A stretch of 64,000 bases of DNA from JBGLNJ01 sp041300525 (GTDB taxonomy: Bacteria; Chloroflexota; Anaerolineae; Fen-1058): assembly GCA_041300525.1 (NCBI GenBank), contig JBGLNJ010000001.1, positions 5,084,001 through 5,148,000 of the forward strand, given 5' to 3'. The position numbers and the translations under genes were made by a program. The notes under the pieces were generated by a model that searched no databases, was not told the origin of the DNA, and saw nothing but the letters and a program-made list of their open reading frames with translations. This document shows positions 6,308-15,407 of this stretch, piece by piece (positions within the stretch are counted from its first letter, which is position 1; every line of letters starts with the position of its first letter).

Positions 6308-8525
6308 AACGTATCGTTTCCGGCGTCACCCGCATCGGCTCAATGCCCTGAGCCGTCATGGCCTCAAAGATGCGGGCCGTCGTCAGCGGGGCGCGGCCGG
6401 TGGCATCCTGCAGGGCCTGGCCCTCGGTGTACGATTCGAGCACGCCTTTGGCCCATTGCGCGGTGCGGCCGGCCGCGAGCGATTGGCCGGGATACACGAT
6501 GGACTCGGCGCGAGTGCTGCGCAGATCGAGCGTTTGCAGCACCGTGCCGGTTTCGTCGTTGGGCTGCGAGGCGTTGATGATCACACGCGGGGCCGCGTGA
6601 TACAACTTGACGCGCAGCGAGTCCTCGATGGTGGCTGCGTCCACATCGGCGGCCTGGGCGAAATCATAAGCCAGCAAAGAGAGAAAGCGGGCGTACGCCA
6701 ATTGGATATCCAGCGCGGCGGACTGGGCCGCGGCTTTTTCCGTCGGCGTGGGCGTCGCTGGGTAGAGCCGAAGGCCCCCTAGCGGCAGCGCGGTGCTCTG
6801 GTCGCGGATGATCTGCGTGGCCTGCGCTATGAGCAGATTGTCCTTCAGCGCGCCGCCGCGTTGCCGGGCGTACAGGCCGGCGTCGCGCACCGCGTTGGGC
6901 AGAAAAGTGACCACGTACACATCGGTCGGGGTGACAAAGGGCGCGTTATCGGCGGGGAGCGCAAAATTCGCGGTTCCGCCGTTGAGTCGCACATCCAGCC
7001 CGATCAGGTCCTTGAGCACGCGGGTAAAGGTTTCACGGTTGCCGTCCGGGTCGGTAACCGTGAGGGTGAGCCATTCGGCCGTCGTATAGTTCGAGGACAG
7101 TGGAAAGTTGCTCAGCAAGTCCTGGAAGGTATCGCCCAGGCTGAGGAACTCGTCACCACCAACGGCAAAGAAGGGCGCATAGTCGTGAGTGACGGTGGCA
7201 AAGACCGCCCCGCCGCTCGTATTGCTTTCCACGATGTGCCCAACGGAGAGCGACTTGGCTGCCAGTTCCGCCGTGCTGTAGGTCATGGTCAGCGGCGTGA
7301 ATTGATTCAGGTTTACGCCGCCGATGGGGAACTGGTTGTATTGCTCGACCAGCAATGCAATGCTCACCTTGTGCCGGATATTGTCCGGCAGCTCGGCGAT
7401 GCGGTCATTGGCGCCGGGCGTAGCGAATATATCGCCCGGTTGAGCGCTGTCGAACGATGGGTCGAGGTTCGTCCAGCCCAAGCCGGGCAGGTAGGCTTCC
7501 ACCCACCAGTGATCTTGCACCCGGGCGATCAAGGCTGGATCATTCACTGGATCGGCCAGTGCGGCGCCACTGGGCAAATATCCCGCCACGCCCCGCGCCG
7601 CCGGGAACATGGAGGTCAGCAGCGTTTGGGCATTGGCAGTAGAGAGCGTGCCGTGCCGGTAGCGAGCCGGGATGCCGGCGGCGCGCAGCATGGCGATCAA
7701 CAGGCTGGACAAGTCGGTCGAGTTGCCGGCCTGGCCCCATAGTGTGCCGCGCAGCGAGCCTTTATACGGATCGAAACCGAATCCGCGCACAAACGCGAAC
7801 AACGCCAGCGGGTCTTGGGCGAGCTGGGCCGATTTCCAGAGCATGTCTTGATCAAAGCTATCCGCGTCCGGCGTGGCCTGGGTCAAGTTGGCCGCGATGC
7901 CGCTGGGGACGATCACGGATGAACGAGCCGTACCGGAAACAGGTTGTCCCCAGCGCGCCGCGTGAACCTGTGCTCCGTTATCGAGCGCGACAAAATCCGA
8001 ACCCGCGGCAGGCGTCTGCACAGAGAACGTGATGGTGGCGCTGGCTTGCGGCGGGAGATCGGGCAAGCGCCAGGTGAGCGTGCTGCCGTTTTGAGTTGGG
8101 CTGTCGGATGCGGCGATGAGGGTCGTACCCGCGGCAAGCGTGTCCACGACCGTGATCGCGCGCAGCGAGTTGACGTCGTCGGTCAGGACCAGGCCGGCCA
8201 AGATGGGCACGGTGTCGGTGACGGTCGTGCCGGGCGGGATTTCAGGCAGCCGTGTCTGCGGCAGGTTGTTCACGAGCGTGAGTTCGATCACGGTGGTCCC
8301 GGCCACATAGGACGACTGGACGCGGGAGATGGCCAGCGGAGAGGCGTGAGACGCGACAGCGGATTGGGATGCTGTGCTGAGAGAACGAGGACTGGAGACT
8401 TGGCTTGCGCCGAGTAAAAGAGCTGGAGCTTGAGCAGTCGTGGGAGAAATACCCGCGCTGCCGAACACAAGTGCGAGAACGATACAAGCCACACATATCC
8501 GATAAAGGAAACGCGACCCCGTCAT
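6306..8525 (-). CDS. exported transglutaminase-like protein, nucleophile replaced
   Basis: 739 residues from the Met at 8525, chosen over the upstream Met at 8621 because AGGAGG lies six bases before it and a signal peptide (residues 1-32, ending TTAQA) follows directly. The middle carries a transglutaminase/cysteine-protease fold: AGNSTDLSSLLIAML then GIPARYRHG, HWWVEAYLPGLGW and NLDPSF give the His and Asp, but the usual catalytic Cys is Ser in GNST. Beta-rich, conserved-repeat-like N-terminal domain (DTVPILAGL, VDTLAAGTTLIA). Probably a surface-associated protein of structural role. The stop lies exactly at a junction, so the C-terminus may be incomplete. Confidence 0.7.
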   Translation of the reverse strand: MTGSRFLYRICVACIVLALVFGSAGISPTTAQAPALLLGASQVSSPRSLSTASQSAVASHASPLAISRVQSSYVAGTTVIELTLVNNLPQTRLPEIPPGTTVTDTVPILAGLVLTDDVNSLRAITVVDTLAAGTTLIAASDSPTQNGSTLTWRLPDLPPQASATITFSVQTPAAGSDFVALDNGAQVHAARWGQPVSGTARSSVIVPSGIAANLTQATPDADSFDQDMLWKSAQLAQDPLALFAFVRGFGFDPYKGSLRGTLWGQAGNSTDLSSLLIAMLRAAGIPARYRHGTLSTANAQTLLTSMFPAARGVAGYLPSGAALADPVNDPALIARVQDHWWVEAYLPGLGWTNLDPSFDSAQPGDIFATPGANDRIAELPDNIRHKVSIALLVEQYNQFPIGGVNLNQFTPLTMTYSTAELAAKSLSVGHIVESNTSGGAVFATVTHDYAPFFAVGGDEFLSLGDTFQDLLSNFPLSSNYTTAEWLTLTVTDPDGNRETFTRVLKDLIGLDVRLNGGTANFALPADNAPFVTPTDVYVVTFLPNAVRDAGLYARQRGGALKDNLLIAQATQIIRDQSTALPLGGLRLYPATPTPTEKAAAQSAALDIQLAYARFLSLLAYDFAQAADVDAATIEDSLRVKLYHAAPRVIINASQPNDETGTVLQTLDLRSTRAESIVYPGQSLAAGRTAQWAKGVLESYTEGQALQDATGRAPLTTARIFEAMTAQGIEPMRVTPETIR

Positions 8526-8620
8526 GGACCACCTCCTCTGCAAAACAACAAGGAACCCGAACACCCATTCGCGGCAGCCACCTTCCCGAAGGCTCCGAGC
8601 TTTCGGGAAAGCCAAGTCCA

Positions 8621-8895
8621 CTAGCGCATAACCAGCGGCAGATACACTCTGTTCAGAGCCGGTGTCGTCGGCACGCCGTCATTCAACGCCACCAGGTTCA
8701 GTGCACCGCCCGTCGAACTCAACGTGTAGGAAAAGCCCGGCGCCAGTCCCGCGATCGTCGTCGTCTGGAATGAACTGGCGAACGCGCCCGCCTGCATGAA
8801 TTGAAAGCTATCGCCTTGCTTGGGCGCAAAACCATTGCCAAAGTTGAGCACGAGTTGCCCGCCGAGATTGGCCGTGCCGGTGACGATCAGCCGAT
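8621..8895 (-). pseudogene. C-terminal fragment of an exported repeat protein with YLPLVMR tail
   Basis: About 90 residues: GTANLGGQLVLNFGNGF, GDSFQFMQAG and FSYTLSSTGGALNLVAL are typical of the last beta-helix or autotransporter-like repeats, followed by a linker and the tail RVYLPLVMR. The same kind of tail ends the unrelated protein at 19838. The N-terminal part is absent: the frame loses similarity near 8895, where the next block begins. Presumably a cell-surface protein; the tail may be a sorting signal. Confidence 0.55.
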
Positions 8896-8958
8896 CGTGT
8901 CGAGCGGCCCTTTGCCATGCTGCTCGATCGCCGCTAGTTCCTGACAGAGGACATTCGG

Positions 8959-10338
8959 ATGCCGAACAGTGTATTTGTCCATTTTCCAAACAATTTCGTC
9001 TGGGGAGCTGCGACGGCCGCCTACCAGGTCGAAGGCGCCTGGAACGAGGATGGCAAAGGTGAGAGCATCTGGGACCGCTTTTGCCGCGAGCCAGGCCGGA
9101 TTGCGGGCGTTGACGCAGAGCGCAACGCAGGCGACACGGGCGACACAGCTTGCGATCACTATCACCACTTCCGCGAGGATGTTGCGCTCATGAAATCGCT
9201 GGGCCTGCGAGCCTATCGCTTTTCCATCTCCTGGCCGCGCGTGATGCCCGAAGGAACGGGCGCGGTCAATTCGCGCGGATTGGACTTTTACAGCCGATTG
9301 GTGGATGAACTGCTCTGCGCGAACATTGTGCCCTTTGTGACTTTGTATCACTGGGATTTACCGGCGACGCTGCAAGATCGCGGCGGCTGGCCCCATCGAG
9401 CGATGGCCGGCTATTTTGGCGAGTATGCCAAGATCGTGTTGGATAGTCTGGGCGACCGGGTCACGCATTGGATCACGCTCAACGAGCCATTCTGCTCCGC
9501 CCAGATGGGATACGGCGAGGGGCGGCACGCGCCGGGCATGGCCGATCTGGATCATGCATTGGCGGCGGCCCATACCCTGCTGCTGGCCCATGGGCGAGCC
9601 GTCGAGGTCTTTCGCCAGGGCGGCTATGCGGGCGAGATTGGCATCACGCTGAATCTCGGAGATCACCAGCCGGCGACTGACTCGCCGGAGGATTACGAAG
9701 CGGCGCAGCGGGTCAAAGAGTTTTCGGATTCGTGGTTTCTTGACCCGGTGCTGCGAGGGCAATATCCGCCGAGGCTGACGCAATGGTGGGAAGGCCATTT
9801 GCCGACCATCGCGGCGGGCGATATGGCGCGCATTTCGCAGCCGATTGACTTTCTGGGGATCAACTATTACACCCGCACGCTCGCCCGGCACGATCCGAAC
9901 CAGCGCAGAGTCCGATTTTCCACGGAGGTTCCAAAGGGAGCGCCGACCACGACGACGGGCTGGGAAGTCTATCCGGCGGGGCTGTACAACGTCCTTGCCC
10001 GGCTGCGGGACGAGTATGGCAATCCGCCCGTGTACATCACCGAGAACGGCGCGGCCTATGCCGATGTGGTGGATGCGACAGGGCGTGTCGCCGACTACAA
10101 TCGAATCACCTACCTCAGCCAGCACCTGGCGGCGGCTCATCAAGCCATTCAGGACGGGGCGCAGTTGCGCGGCTACCTGGTCTGGTCGCTGCTGGATAAT
10201 TTCGAGTGGGCCGAAGGCTACCGTCATCGCTTTGGACTGGTGTACGTGGACTATGCAACACAAGCCCGCGTCGTCAAAGAGAGTGGGCAATGGTACGCCC
10301 GCGTGATACGCGAGAATGGGCTGAATCCGCAGGGGTAA
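8959..10338 (+). CDS. bglA: GH1 beta-glucosidase
   Basis: Hydrolyses terminal beta-glycosidic bonds by the retaining mechanism; cytoplasmic, without a signal peptide. 459 residues, the usual GH1 length. The N-terminal FVWGAATAAYQVEGAW, the acid/base glutamate in TLNEP (near residue 174), the nucleophile in YITENGA (near 362) and the C-terminal SLLDNFEWAEGY are all present. AGAGGA upstream of the ATG is an acceptable ribosome site. It is followed after four bases by the UroD-like gene, forming an operon. The gene symbol denotes the family; natural substrate not known. Confidence 0.93.
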   Translation: MPNSVFVHFPNNFVWGAATAAYQVEGAWNEDGKGESIWDRFCREPGRIAGVDAERNAGDTGDTACDHYHHFREDVALMKSLGLRAYRFSISWPRVMPEGTGAVNSRGLDFYSRLVDELLCANIVPFVTLYHWDLPATLQDRGGWPHRAMAGYFGEYAKIVLDSLGDRVTHWITLNEPFCSAQMGYGEGRHAPGMADLDHALAAAHTLLLAHGRAVEVFRQGGYAGEIGITLNLGDHQPATDSPEDYEAAQRVKEFSDSWFLDPVLRGQYPPRLTQWWEGHLPTIAAGDMARISQPIDFLGINYYTRTLARHDPNQRRVRFSTEVPKGAPTTTTGWEVYPAGLYNVLARLRDEYGNPPVYITENGAAYADVVDATGRVADYNRITYLSQHLAAAHQAIQDGAQLRGYLVWSLLDNFEWAEGYRHRFGLVYVDYATQARVVKESGQWYARVIRENGLNPQG

Positions 10339-10342
10339 TTCG

Positions 10343-11412
10343 ATGAGAACACAGTTCCAATTACAGTTCACGGATCAAGACTGGGAACGCATCGAGCGCG
10401 ACTGGACGGCTTGGTGGGCCGGCGATCTGGATCGCCCGCTGGTGGTGATCGAGGACGCAGAGCCGCCGCCGGGGATCACCCTTTCGAACATTCACAACCT
10501 GTGGTATCCGGCCAGCAACTTTCCGCTCGACATGCCAGCCGACGAGGTGCTTGACCATTACCAGGTGCGCCTGGAAGCCAAACGCTTTTACGGCGACGCC
10601 TGGCCCAAATGGTGGCCGAATTTCGGGCCGGGCATCATCGCCGGGTTCTTGGGCGCGCAGGTTCACTCGACGCCGGACACGGTCTGGTTTGACCCCACAG
10701 AGCAGACCAGGATTCAGGACCTGCAAGTGCGTTACGACCCGGACAATGTGTGGTGGCGGCGAGTGCAAGAGTTGACGCGCTGTGCTGTGGAACGATGGGG
10801 CAACCAGGTCTGCGTGGCGCACACTGACCTGGGCGGCAATCTGGACATCCTGGCTCCGCTGTTGACCACGCAGCAATTGCTCGTCGAGTTGCACGATCAG
10901 CCCGGCGAGGTCCTGCGCCTGACGAGCGAGCTGACCCGGCTGTGGCTGCGCTACTATGACGAACTCGCTGCCATCATCCAGGCGGCAGGTCGAGGAACAT
11001 CGCCGTGGGCTACTCTTTGGTCGCCTGGGCGGTGCTATATGCTGCAGAGCGACGTCTCGGCCATGATCTCGCCCAAGATGTTTGAACAGTTTGTGATGCC
11101 CGACCTGGCGGCTTGCTGCGAGGCGTTGGATCACGCTTTCTATCATCTCGACGGCCCCGGCGCGGCGCGGCACCTGGATCTGCTCTTGACGCTTTCACGT
11201 TTGCGAGGGATTCAGTGGGTTCCGGGCGACGGCGCGCCGCCGCCGGAAGAGTGGCTGCCGCTGCTCAAGCGCATCCGGGCTGCGGGCAAGCTGTGCCAGC
11301 TTTACGTCAGCGCCGAGGGGGCGCGTACCATCGTCCGCGAGTTGGGTGGGCGCGGGTTCGCCTTTTACATCAACGACTGCATGTCGCGCCAGGAAGCAGG
11401 CGATTATTTTCA
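10343..11412 (+). CDS. uroporphyrinogen-decarboxylase-like protein, C-terminus cut
   Basis: About 357 residues of the URO-D/methyltransferase-like TIM-barrel superfamily, in a branch often found next to carbohydrate genes: LLVELHDQPGEVLRLTSELT, SDVSAMISPKMFEQFVMPDL, HAFYHLDGPGAARHLDLLL and IQWVPGDGAPPPEEWLPLLK. In this superfamily it could be a corrinoid-dependent methyltransferase or sugar-related enzyme; no reaction is assigned. It is four bases downstream of bglA with its own AGGGG site. Similarity ends after SRQEAGDYF near 11412, then the frame runs into phage-like DNA to 11578. Confidence 0.6.
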
Positions 11413-11545
11413 CGGCTATATGGTACCCTCAACTGGCTATCTGCAGTTTTTCGATCTTGATTACATTCTAGGCGTCACTCCCGCGCCGCGCTACACCCGT
11501 CCACATGAGTTTTTACCAGTTTCGTTGTTATTGTCAATTACCCCA

Positions 11546-11574
11546 TTGACAAAGCCAACCGCTTGGGTTACAAT
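11546..11574 (+). promoter_or_regulatory. consensus sigma-70 promoter
   Basis: TTGACA (11546-11551), a 17-bp spacer, and TACAAT (11569-11574), 27 bp before the ATG at 11601, with AGGAG between. This is close to the ideal vegetative promoter and drives the phage-like gene at 11601. It is stronger than anything seen in the Chloroflexota blocks, in keeping with a mobile element. Confidence 0.75.
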
Positions 11575-11600
11575 GTAGCCAATCAGGAGCACAACCAGCC

Positions 11601-11954
11601 ATGACAACCCAAGTCAAACTCACCACCAAGCAAGCCCGCCCTATCGTCCAGATCGCTTTCCCTGACTACGCCGGTCGCAAGTTCAGCCTTGAATTTTCCG
11701 AGACTGCCGAGATTTACAACACCGACTGGGACGGCGGCAGCCACAATGACTATGTGTTTATCCGCCGAACCGGCGAACATTCCAGCCTGCCGACTTATGC
11801 GCCCTGGGATAGCCCGGTTGAGGGGAAGCGTATCGCCCTGACGCCCGACCTGATGGTTGTCAAGCACACTTTCTTCTGTGGGCAGGATTGCGGTATCCGA
11901 ATCTACGCTCATCCCAGCATAGCCCCTTACTGGCTGCCTGAGCGCACCGCATAG
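11601..11954 (+). CDS. hypothetical protein of phage/plasmid type
   Basis: 117 residues, family not recognised. An all-beta look: VQIAFPDYAGRKFSLEFSETAEI, a WDGGSHNDYVFIRR segment, and a C-terminal TFFCGQDCGIRIYAHPSI with two cysteines spaced CGQDC. No signal peptide. It is preceded by a consensus promoter and AGGAG and followed 38 bp later by another small gene, like accessory genes in phages or plasmids. Function unknown. Confidence 0.55.
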   Translation: MTTQVKLTTKQARPIVQIAFPDYAGRKFSLEFSETAEIYNTDWDGGSHNDYVFIRRTGEHSSLPTYAPWDSPVEGKRIALTPDLMVVKHTFFCGQDCGIRIYAHPSIAPYWLPERTA

Positions 11955-11992
11955 CACGACCCGCCCGCCGAGGTGACTAAGGCGGGCAAAGG

Positions 11993-12256
11993 ATGAACAT
12001 GGAGAACGACATCAGCAAAGCCGCCGCCGCCCTGGGTCGCCGGGGTGGGGCGAGCAAGAGCGACGCCAAGCGCGCCGCAAGCGCCGCCAACGGTCGCAAG
12101 GGCGGCCGGCCGCCAACAACGTTTGAGCTGCGAGACGGGCAGCCGGTCATGACCAAGCACGGGGGAGAGATGGTGGCCGGGATAGTGCATGTCGTCAGGA
12201 GCGGCATGATCTCGATTGATCTGGAAGACGGCACGTCGATCAAGGTGTCGGTGTAG
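11993..12256 (+). CDS. small basic protein with Ala/Gly/Lys-rich motif, phage-like
   Basis: 87 residues. The N-terminal half (SKAAAALGRRGGASKSDAKR, then NGRKGGRPP) belongs to a short basic motif recurrent in phage and plasmid small proteins; the C-terminal half forms a small beta-domain (VMTKHGGEMVAGIVHVVRSG, ISIDLEDG). Possibly nucleic-acid binding; inferred from charge only. Its 3' end overlaps the 3' end of the convergent gene at 12240. Confidence 0.55.
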   Translation: MNMENDISKAAAALGRRGGASKSDAKRAASAANGRKGGRPPTTFELRDGQPVMTKHGGEMVAGIVHVVRSGMISIDLEDGTSIKVSV

Positions 12257-12629
12257 CATCCCGGCACACGACGCCCTCGACTGCACGGCCCACGATTCCC
12301 CAATCGCGGGCCGTGTAGTAGTCCACCTCGCCCAGCACGTTACCCCGCTGCATCCACGCTCTGGTGCGCGCGTCCCCGGCGCAGTCGTACACCATCAGCC
12401 GCGCCGTGCGCCCCTGCCAGTGAACCGTCCACACCTGCCCGATGTCCCGGCATGACAGGGCGGCTATGTAGCCGTCGACGCCCTGTCGATCTTCGGGCAA
12501 CATGTACGCCGTGCGGCCTGGCGTCGATCGGTTGCGGAGCGTCTCATCCGTGGGCCGCTGGGCATACTGGCTCAGCAGCCCGACGACGCACGAGGCGGCC
12601 GCGAGGGGAAGGGCGATTGTCGATAGCAC
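12240..12629 (-). CDS. small exported protein, phage-like, unknown
   Basis: 129 residues from a GTG start. An N-terminal hydrophobic stretch (STIALPLAAASCVVGLLS) is a signal peptide or membrane anchor. The mature part has four cysteines (ALSCRD, VYDCAG, GVVCRD) and reads like a small double-psi barrel: VWTVHWQGRTARLMVYDC followed by YTARDWGIVG. That resemblance is weak. It is convergent with the gene at 11993, and lies in the phage-like block. Function unknown. Confidence 0.5.
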   Translation of the reverse strand: MLSTIALPLAAASCVVGLLSQYAQRPTDETLRNRSTPGRTAYMLPEDRQGVDGYIAALSCRDIGQVWTVHWQGRTARLMVYDCAGDARTRAWMQRGNVLGEVDYYTARDWGIVGRAVEGVVCRDATPTP

Positions 12630-12699
12630 TTGTTATATTAACATTGCGAACGTTAGGTTAGTTAACAGTCGTGCGGGGGAATAGGGCGCATTGTCGTGT

Positions 12700-13062
12700 T
12701 TATGGCGTGGTTATTGACACGTCGCTTCGCACGTCCAGGTATCCCTCGGCCACGGTCGATACCGTGCCGCTGAGCGTGACCTGGACATCCCAGTAGTATT
12801 TGGCCGGCGTCAGAGTCGCCGTCTGTGTTGCCGTGATCGTGACATCGGCAATGCCGGCTTCCGGCGTCGTGAGCGTTACCCCATCGCCAACAGTGCGCGT
12901 AATCAGGGCCGACAGGTCCGCGTCGCTCAAGTTGCGCTTGACCGTCATTCGCACGGCGGCGCCTGTGATGTCCACGGGCGCGCCGTCCTGGTCCACCACC
13001 GGCACGCGCAGGTTAATCGTGTCGCCGCGAGCTGCATCGAGCCGTTGTTTTGCCATCGTCAA
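12700..13062 (-). CDS. phage baseplate BppU-N-like protein
   Basis: 120 residues built like the N-terminal domain of phage baseplate upper protein (BppU/DUF2479): RGDTINLRVPVVDQDGAPVD, then ITGAAVRMTVKRN and KYYWDVQVTL with a C-terminal EGYLDVRSDVSI. Such domains attach receptor-binding or tail-fibre parts to the phage baseplate. It overlaps the 3' end of the repeat-protein gene (13059-13062), so the two are co-translated in a structural-gene operon on the minus strand. Confidence 0.65.
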   Translation of the reverse strand: MTMAKQRLDAARGDTINLRVPVVDQDGAPVDITGAAVRMTVKRNLSDADLSALITRTVGDGVTLTTPEAGIADVTITATQTATLTPAKYYWDVQVTLSGTVSTVAEGYLDVRSDVSITTP

Positions 13063-14050
13063 TTCTCCACGTTTGCGGACGTGCCGCGCTGCTGAACCGT
13101 CGCCGATTTCCCGTGCTTCTCAACCGTCGCGGACTGCCCGCGCTGCTCAATTGTCGCGTACAGCCGGCGAAACGCGAGAATCACGGACGACGTTAAGCCG
13201 AGCTCACCGGCCAGGCTCAGCACGCCATCGAGTACCTTGTGAATAGCTCGGGATAGCACCCCGTCCGGTGTGAGCGCACCTGTCAGCACCTTGCCCGTCT
13301 GTCGCACCAGGCCGCCAGCTATCGTCACGGCTCCATCCATTACCAGGGCGAACGCGCTGCCCGTCGTCAGGTCGCCCGATGGCGTCACGCCTCCGGCCAA
13401 GTCCTTGCCGATCTGCCGGATCATCTCTCCGGCCGCTGAAACCGTGCCCGCAAGAACCTTCCCCGTTTGCCGCGCCAGCTCGCCCGATGGCGCGAGAGCG
13501 CCGACCATGGCAAGCAGGTACGTCTTGATCGTCGCCAGCGCGCCGGTTGGCGTTACGGCTCCGCTGAATTCACGCGGCGATTGTTTCGTCAGGTCGCCCA
13601 CAGGCGTGAGCGTGCCGGCCAGGATGCTTCTCACCTGCCTGGTCAAGGCGCCGTCAAGAGTGAGCGTGCCAGCTAGAGTGAGGATAAACGTCTTGAGCGT
13701 GGCAAGTATGCCGGTTGGCGTGACTTCCCCATCGAACGACCGAGGCGACTGCTTCATCACGTCGCCCGATGGAGTCAGAGCGCCGGCGATGTCCTTGCCG
13801 ACTTGCCGCACCAGGTCGCCGGCCATCGTCACGGCGCCTGATAGCGCAAGCAGAACCATCTTGAGCGCGGCGAGCGAGCCGGTTGGCGTCACGTCGCCGG
13901 CCAGGTCTTTTCCGACTTGCCGTATCAGGTCTCCCGCGGGCGTGAGCGCGCCAAGCACAGTCAGCAGGTACATGCGGACGGTAGCCAGCGCGCCCGATGA
14001 TCCCAGTGTGCCAGACAAGTCCTTTCCAACTTGCCGTATCAGGTCGCTGG
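13059..14050 (-). CDS. 18-residue-repeat phage-structural-like protein, N-terminus lost
   Basis: About 330 residues made almost wholly of an 18-residue unit with consensus xLxRQxGKxLAGxLTPxG, some units joined by a 20-residue variant (ALATxKxYLLxxxGALTPxG). About sixteen units can be counted. The C-terminus switches to four 9-residue units of the form ATVExxGxS. Regular glycines and alternating hydrophobics suggest a solenoid or fibrous fold, consistent with a phage tail or fibre part; inference only. It overlaps the BppU-like gene by four bases. The upstream end is lost at a junction near 14050, inside a repeat. Confidence 0.6.
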
Positions 14051-14051
14051 C

Positions 14052-14850
14052 GCAAGGCCGCGCGCCAGTAACGCGCCTGCCGCGCCGAAAGGCCTGCGCG
14101 CCGGCCCGCCTCGGCGGATGACGCGCCTGCGTCGAACGCCAAGAGCGCCTGGGCACGCCGACCCAGCGTGCCTTCCAGCGCGGCCAGCCGTTCACACATG
14201 GCGCGCTCCTGCGTGTTCAACAGGCGGGCGTCGTTGGGTACAACGCGCACCAAGTCCAGCGCCCGTTCAAACTTGCTGCGGGGTTCAGGCTGCAAACCCC
14301 ACTCGTCTTGCAAGCACTTGACCACATCCTTCAGGTCATCTTCGACGCCGCCGGATTTCAACTCGACTTCCAATTCCAGGTATGCCTGCTCGTCTTGGCC
14401 AATCGTCACGCGCACATCGTCCAGGCTCAATTCGGCGATGAGTTGATCGCCACGGCTGGCGGCGCGCACCGAGCGCGTCTGATGCAAATCGAACAGCGGC
14501 GCGAGCAATTCATCGCCCACGATGCCGAGCACCTTGTCGCGCGCGGGACTGGCGGGCCAGTTCCCCGGCGGGCCATCGGCGGGCAAAGTGATTTCCAGTT
14601 CCTCGCGCCGATGCACCGCGCCTTGTGCGCTGCCCATACTCTTGACCGTGATCAGGATTTCGCCCCCTTGCTCGCGCCGGCGGCACATATAGCCCGCCGC
14701 AAGAATCAGCCGAGCGGGCGTATCGAGAAAAGTGTCGTGCGCCAGCTTGACTCGACTGGCCGAAAGCCCCAGGCCCGCTAAGCTTTCGACGGCTTGCAAG
14801 CGAGCCAAAGTCTCCGCGTCGGGCACTTTGAACTTGGCTTCGATTTCCAC
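14052..14850 (-). CDS. CYTH domain protein, C-terminus cut
   Basis: Triphosphate-tunnel (CYTH) fold: the signature MEIEAKFKV (ExExK) at residues 1-9, then YMCRRREQG, ILITVKS, AELSLDDVRV, YLELEVELK and SKFERAL. The family binds triphosphates and divalent metals. After the CYTH part comes a short helix-turn-helix-like stretch (AGLSARQARYWRAA) that in relatives precedes a CHAD domain; CHAD is missing because the gene is joined to phage-like DNA near 14050. The sixA gene lies immediately upstream (two-base gap), and polyphosphate kinase beyond it, a recurrent CYTH/polyphosphate context. Confidence 0.75.
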
Positions 14851-14852
14851 GT

Positions 14853-15332
14853 TTACAGATCCAAAATCTTGGGAGGCAAGAGCCAGATCAATTCGCCTGC
14901 GAGGCGCAAGGGGTCGGGCACGTTCACGCAGGCCAGGCTGCCTTTCTTACATTCCACCTGTCCCCCGCCGATCAGGTCGCCGATCAGCTCGCTGAAATCC
15001 GGCTCGTGGCCCACTAACATGAGCGCGGCTGCGTTCGAGTGTTCGCGCACGAGAGGCGCAAGTTGATCCGCGCCAAAGCCTGGAGCCAATCGCTCGTCCG
15101 TGATCAGCTTGTCCATCATGCCCAGTCGCTGCGCCACGCTCTCGGCGGTCTGGTAAGCGCGGACGAGCGGGCTGGTGAGGATGAGATCGAGGCCCAGGCC
15201 CAGCCGGGCGAGGGTGGCCGCTTCGCGCGCCATGCGCGCCCGGCCCTCGCCGGTCAGCGGGCGATCAACATCGTCGCCTGCCCATTCCTCGCGATCCACC
15301 GCCAGCCCGTGACGAAGCAAGTAGAGCTTCAT
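14853..15332 (-). CDS. sixA: phosphohistidine phosphatase SixA
   Basis: Histidine-phosphatase superfamily: LYLLRHGLA at residues 3-11 holds the catalytic RHG, and MLVGHEPDF near 115 the second histidine. Dephosphorylates phosphohistidine on phosphotransfer domains. Start chosen at 15332 (MKLYLLRHG) rather than the upstream Met, because the family begins right at the first strand and AAAGGAA precedes it. 159 residues, the usual length. Two bases separate it from the downstream CYTH gene. Confidence 0.88.
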   Translation of the reverse strand: MKLYLLRHGLAVDREEWAGDDVDRPLTGEGRARMAREAATLARLGLGLDLILTSPLVRAYQTAESVAQRLGMMDKLITDERLAPGFGADQLAPLVREHSNAAALMLVGHEPDFSELIGDLIGGGQVECKKGSLACVNVPDPLRLAGELIWLLPPKILDL

Positions 15333-15407
15333 GCCGGATTTCCTTTCTGCACAGGCTCGGTCTTTTTTCCAGCGCCGTTCCTCCGAGTCTGTAATCATGC
15401 TTCCACT

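Noticed and set aside
14031..14781. Plus-strand ORFs opposite the CYTH gene
   Set aside because: Antisense shadows typical of GC-rich DNA; the CYTH motifs are clear on the other strand.
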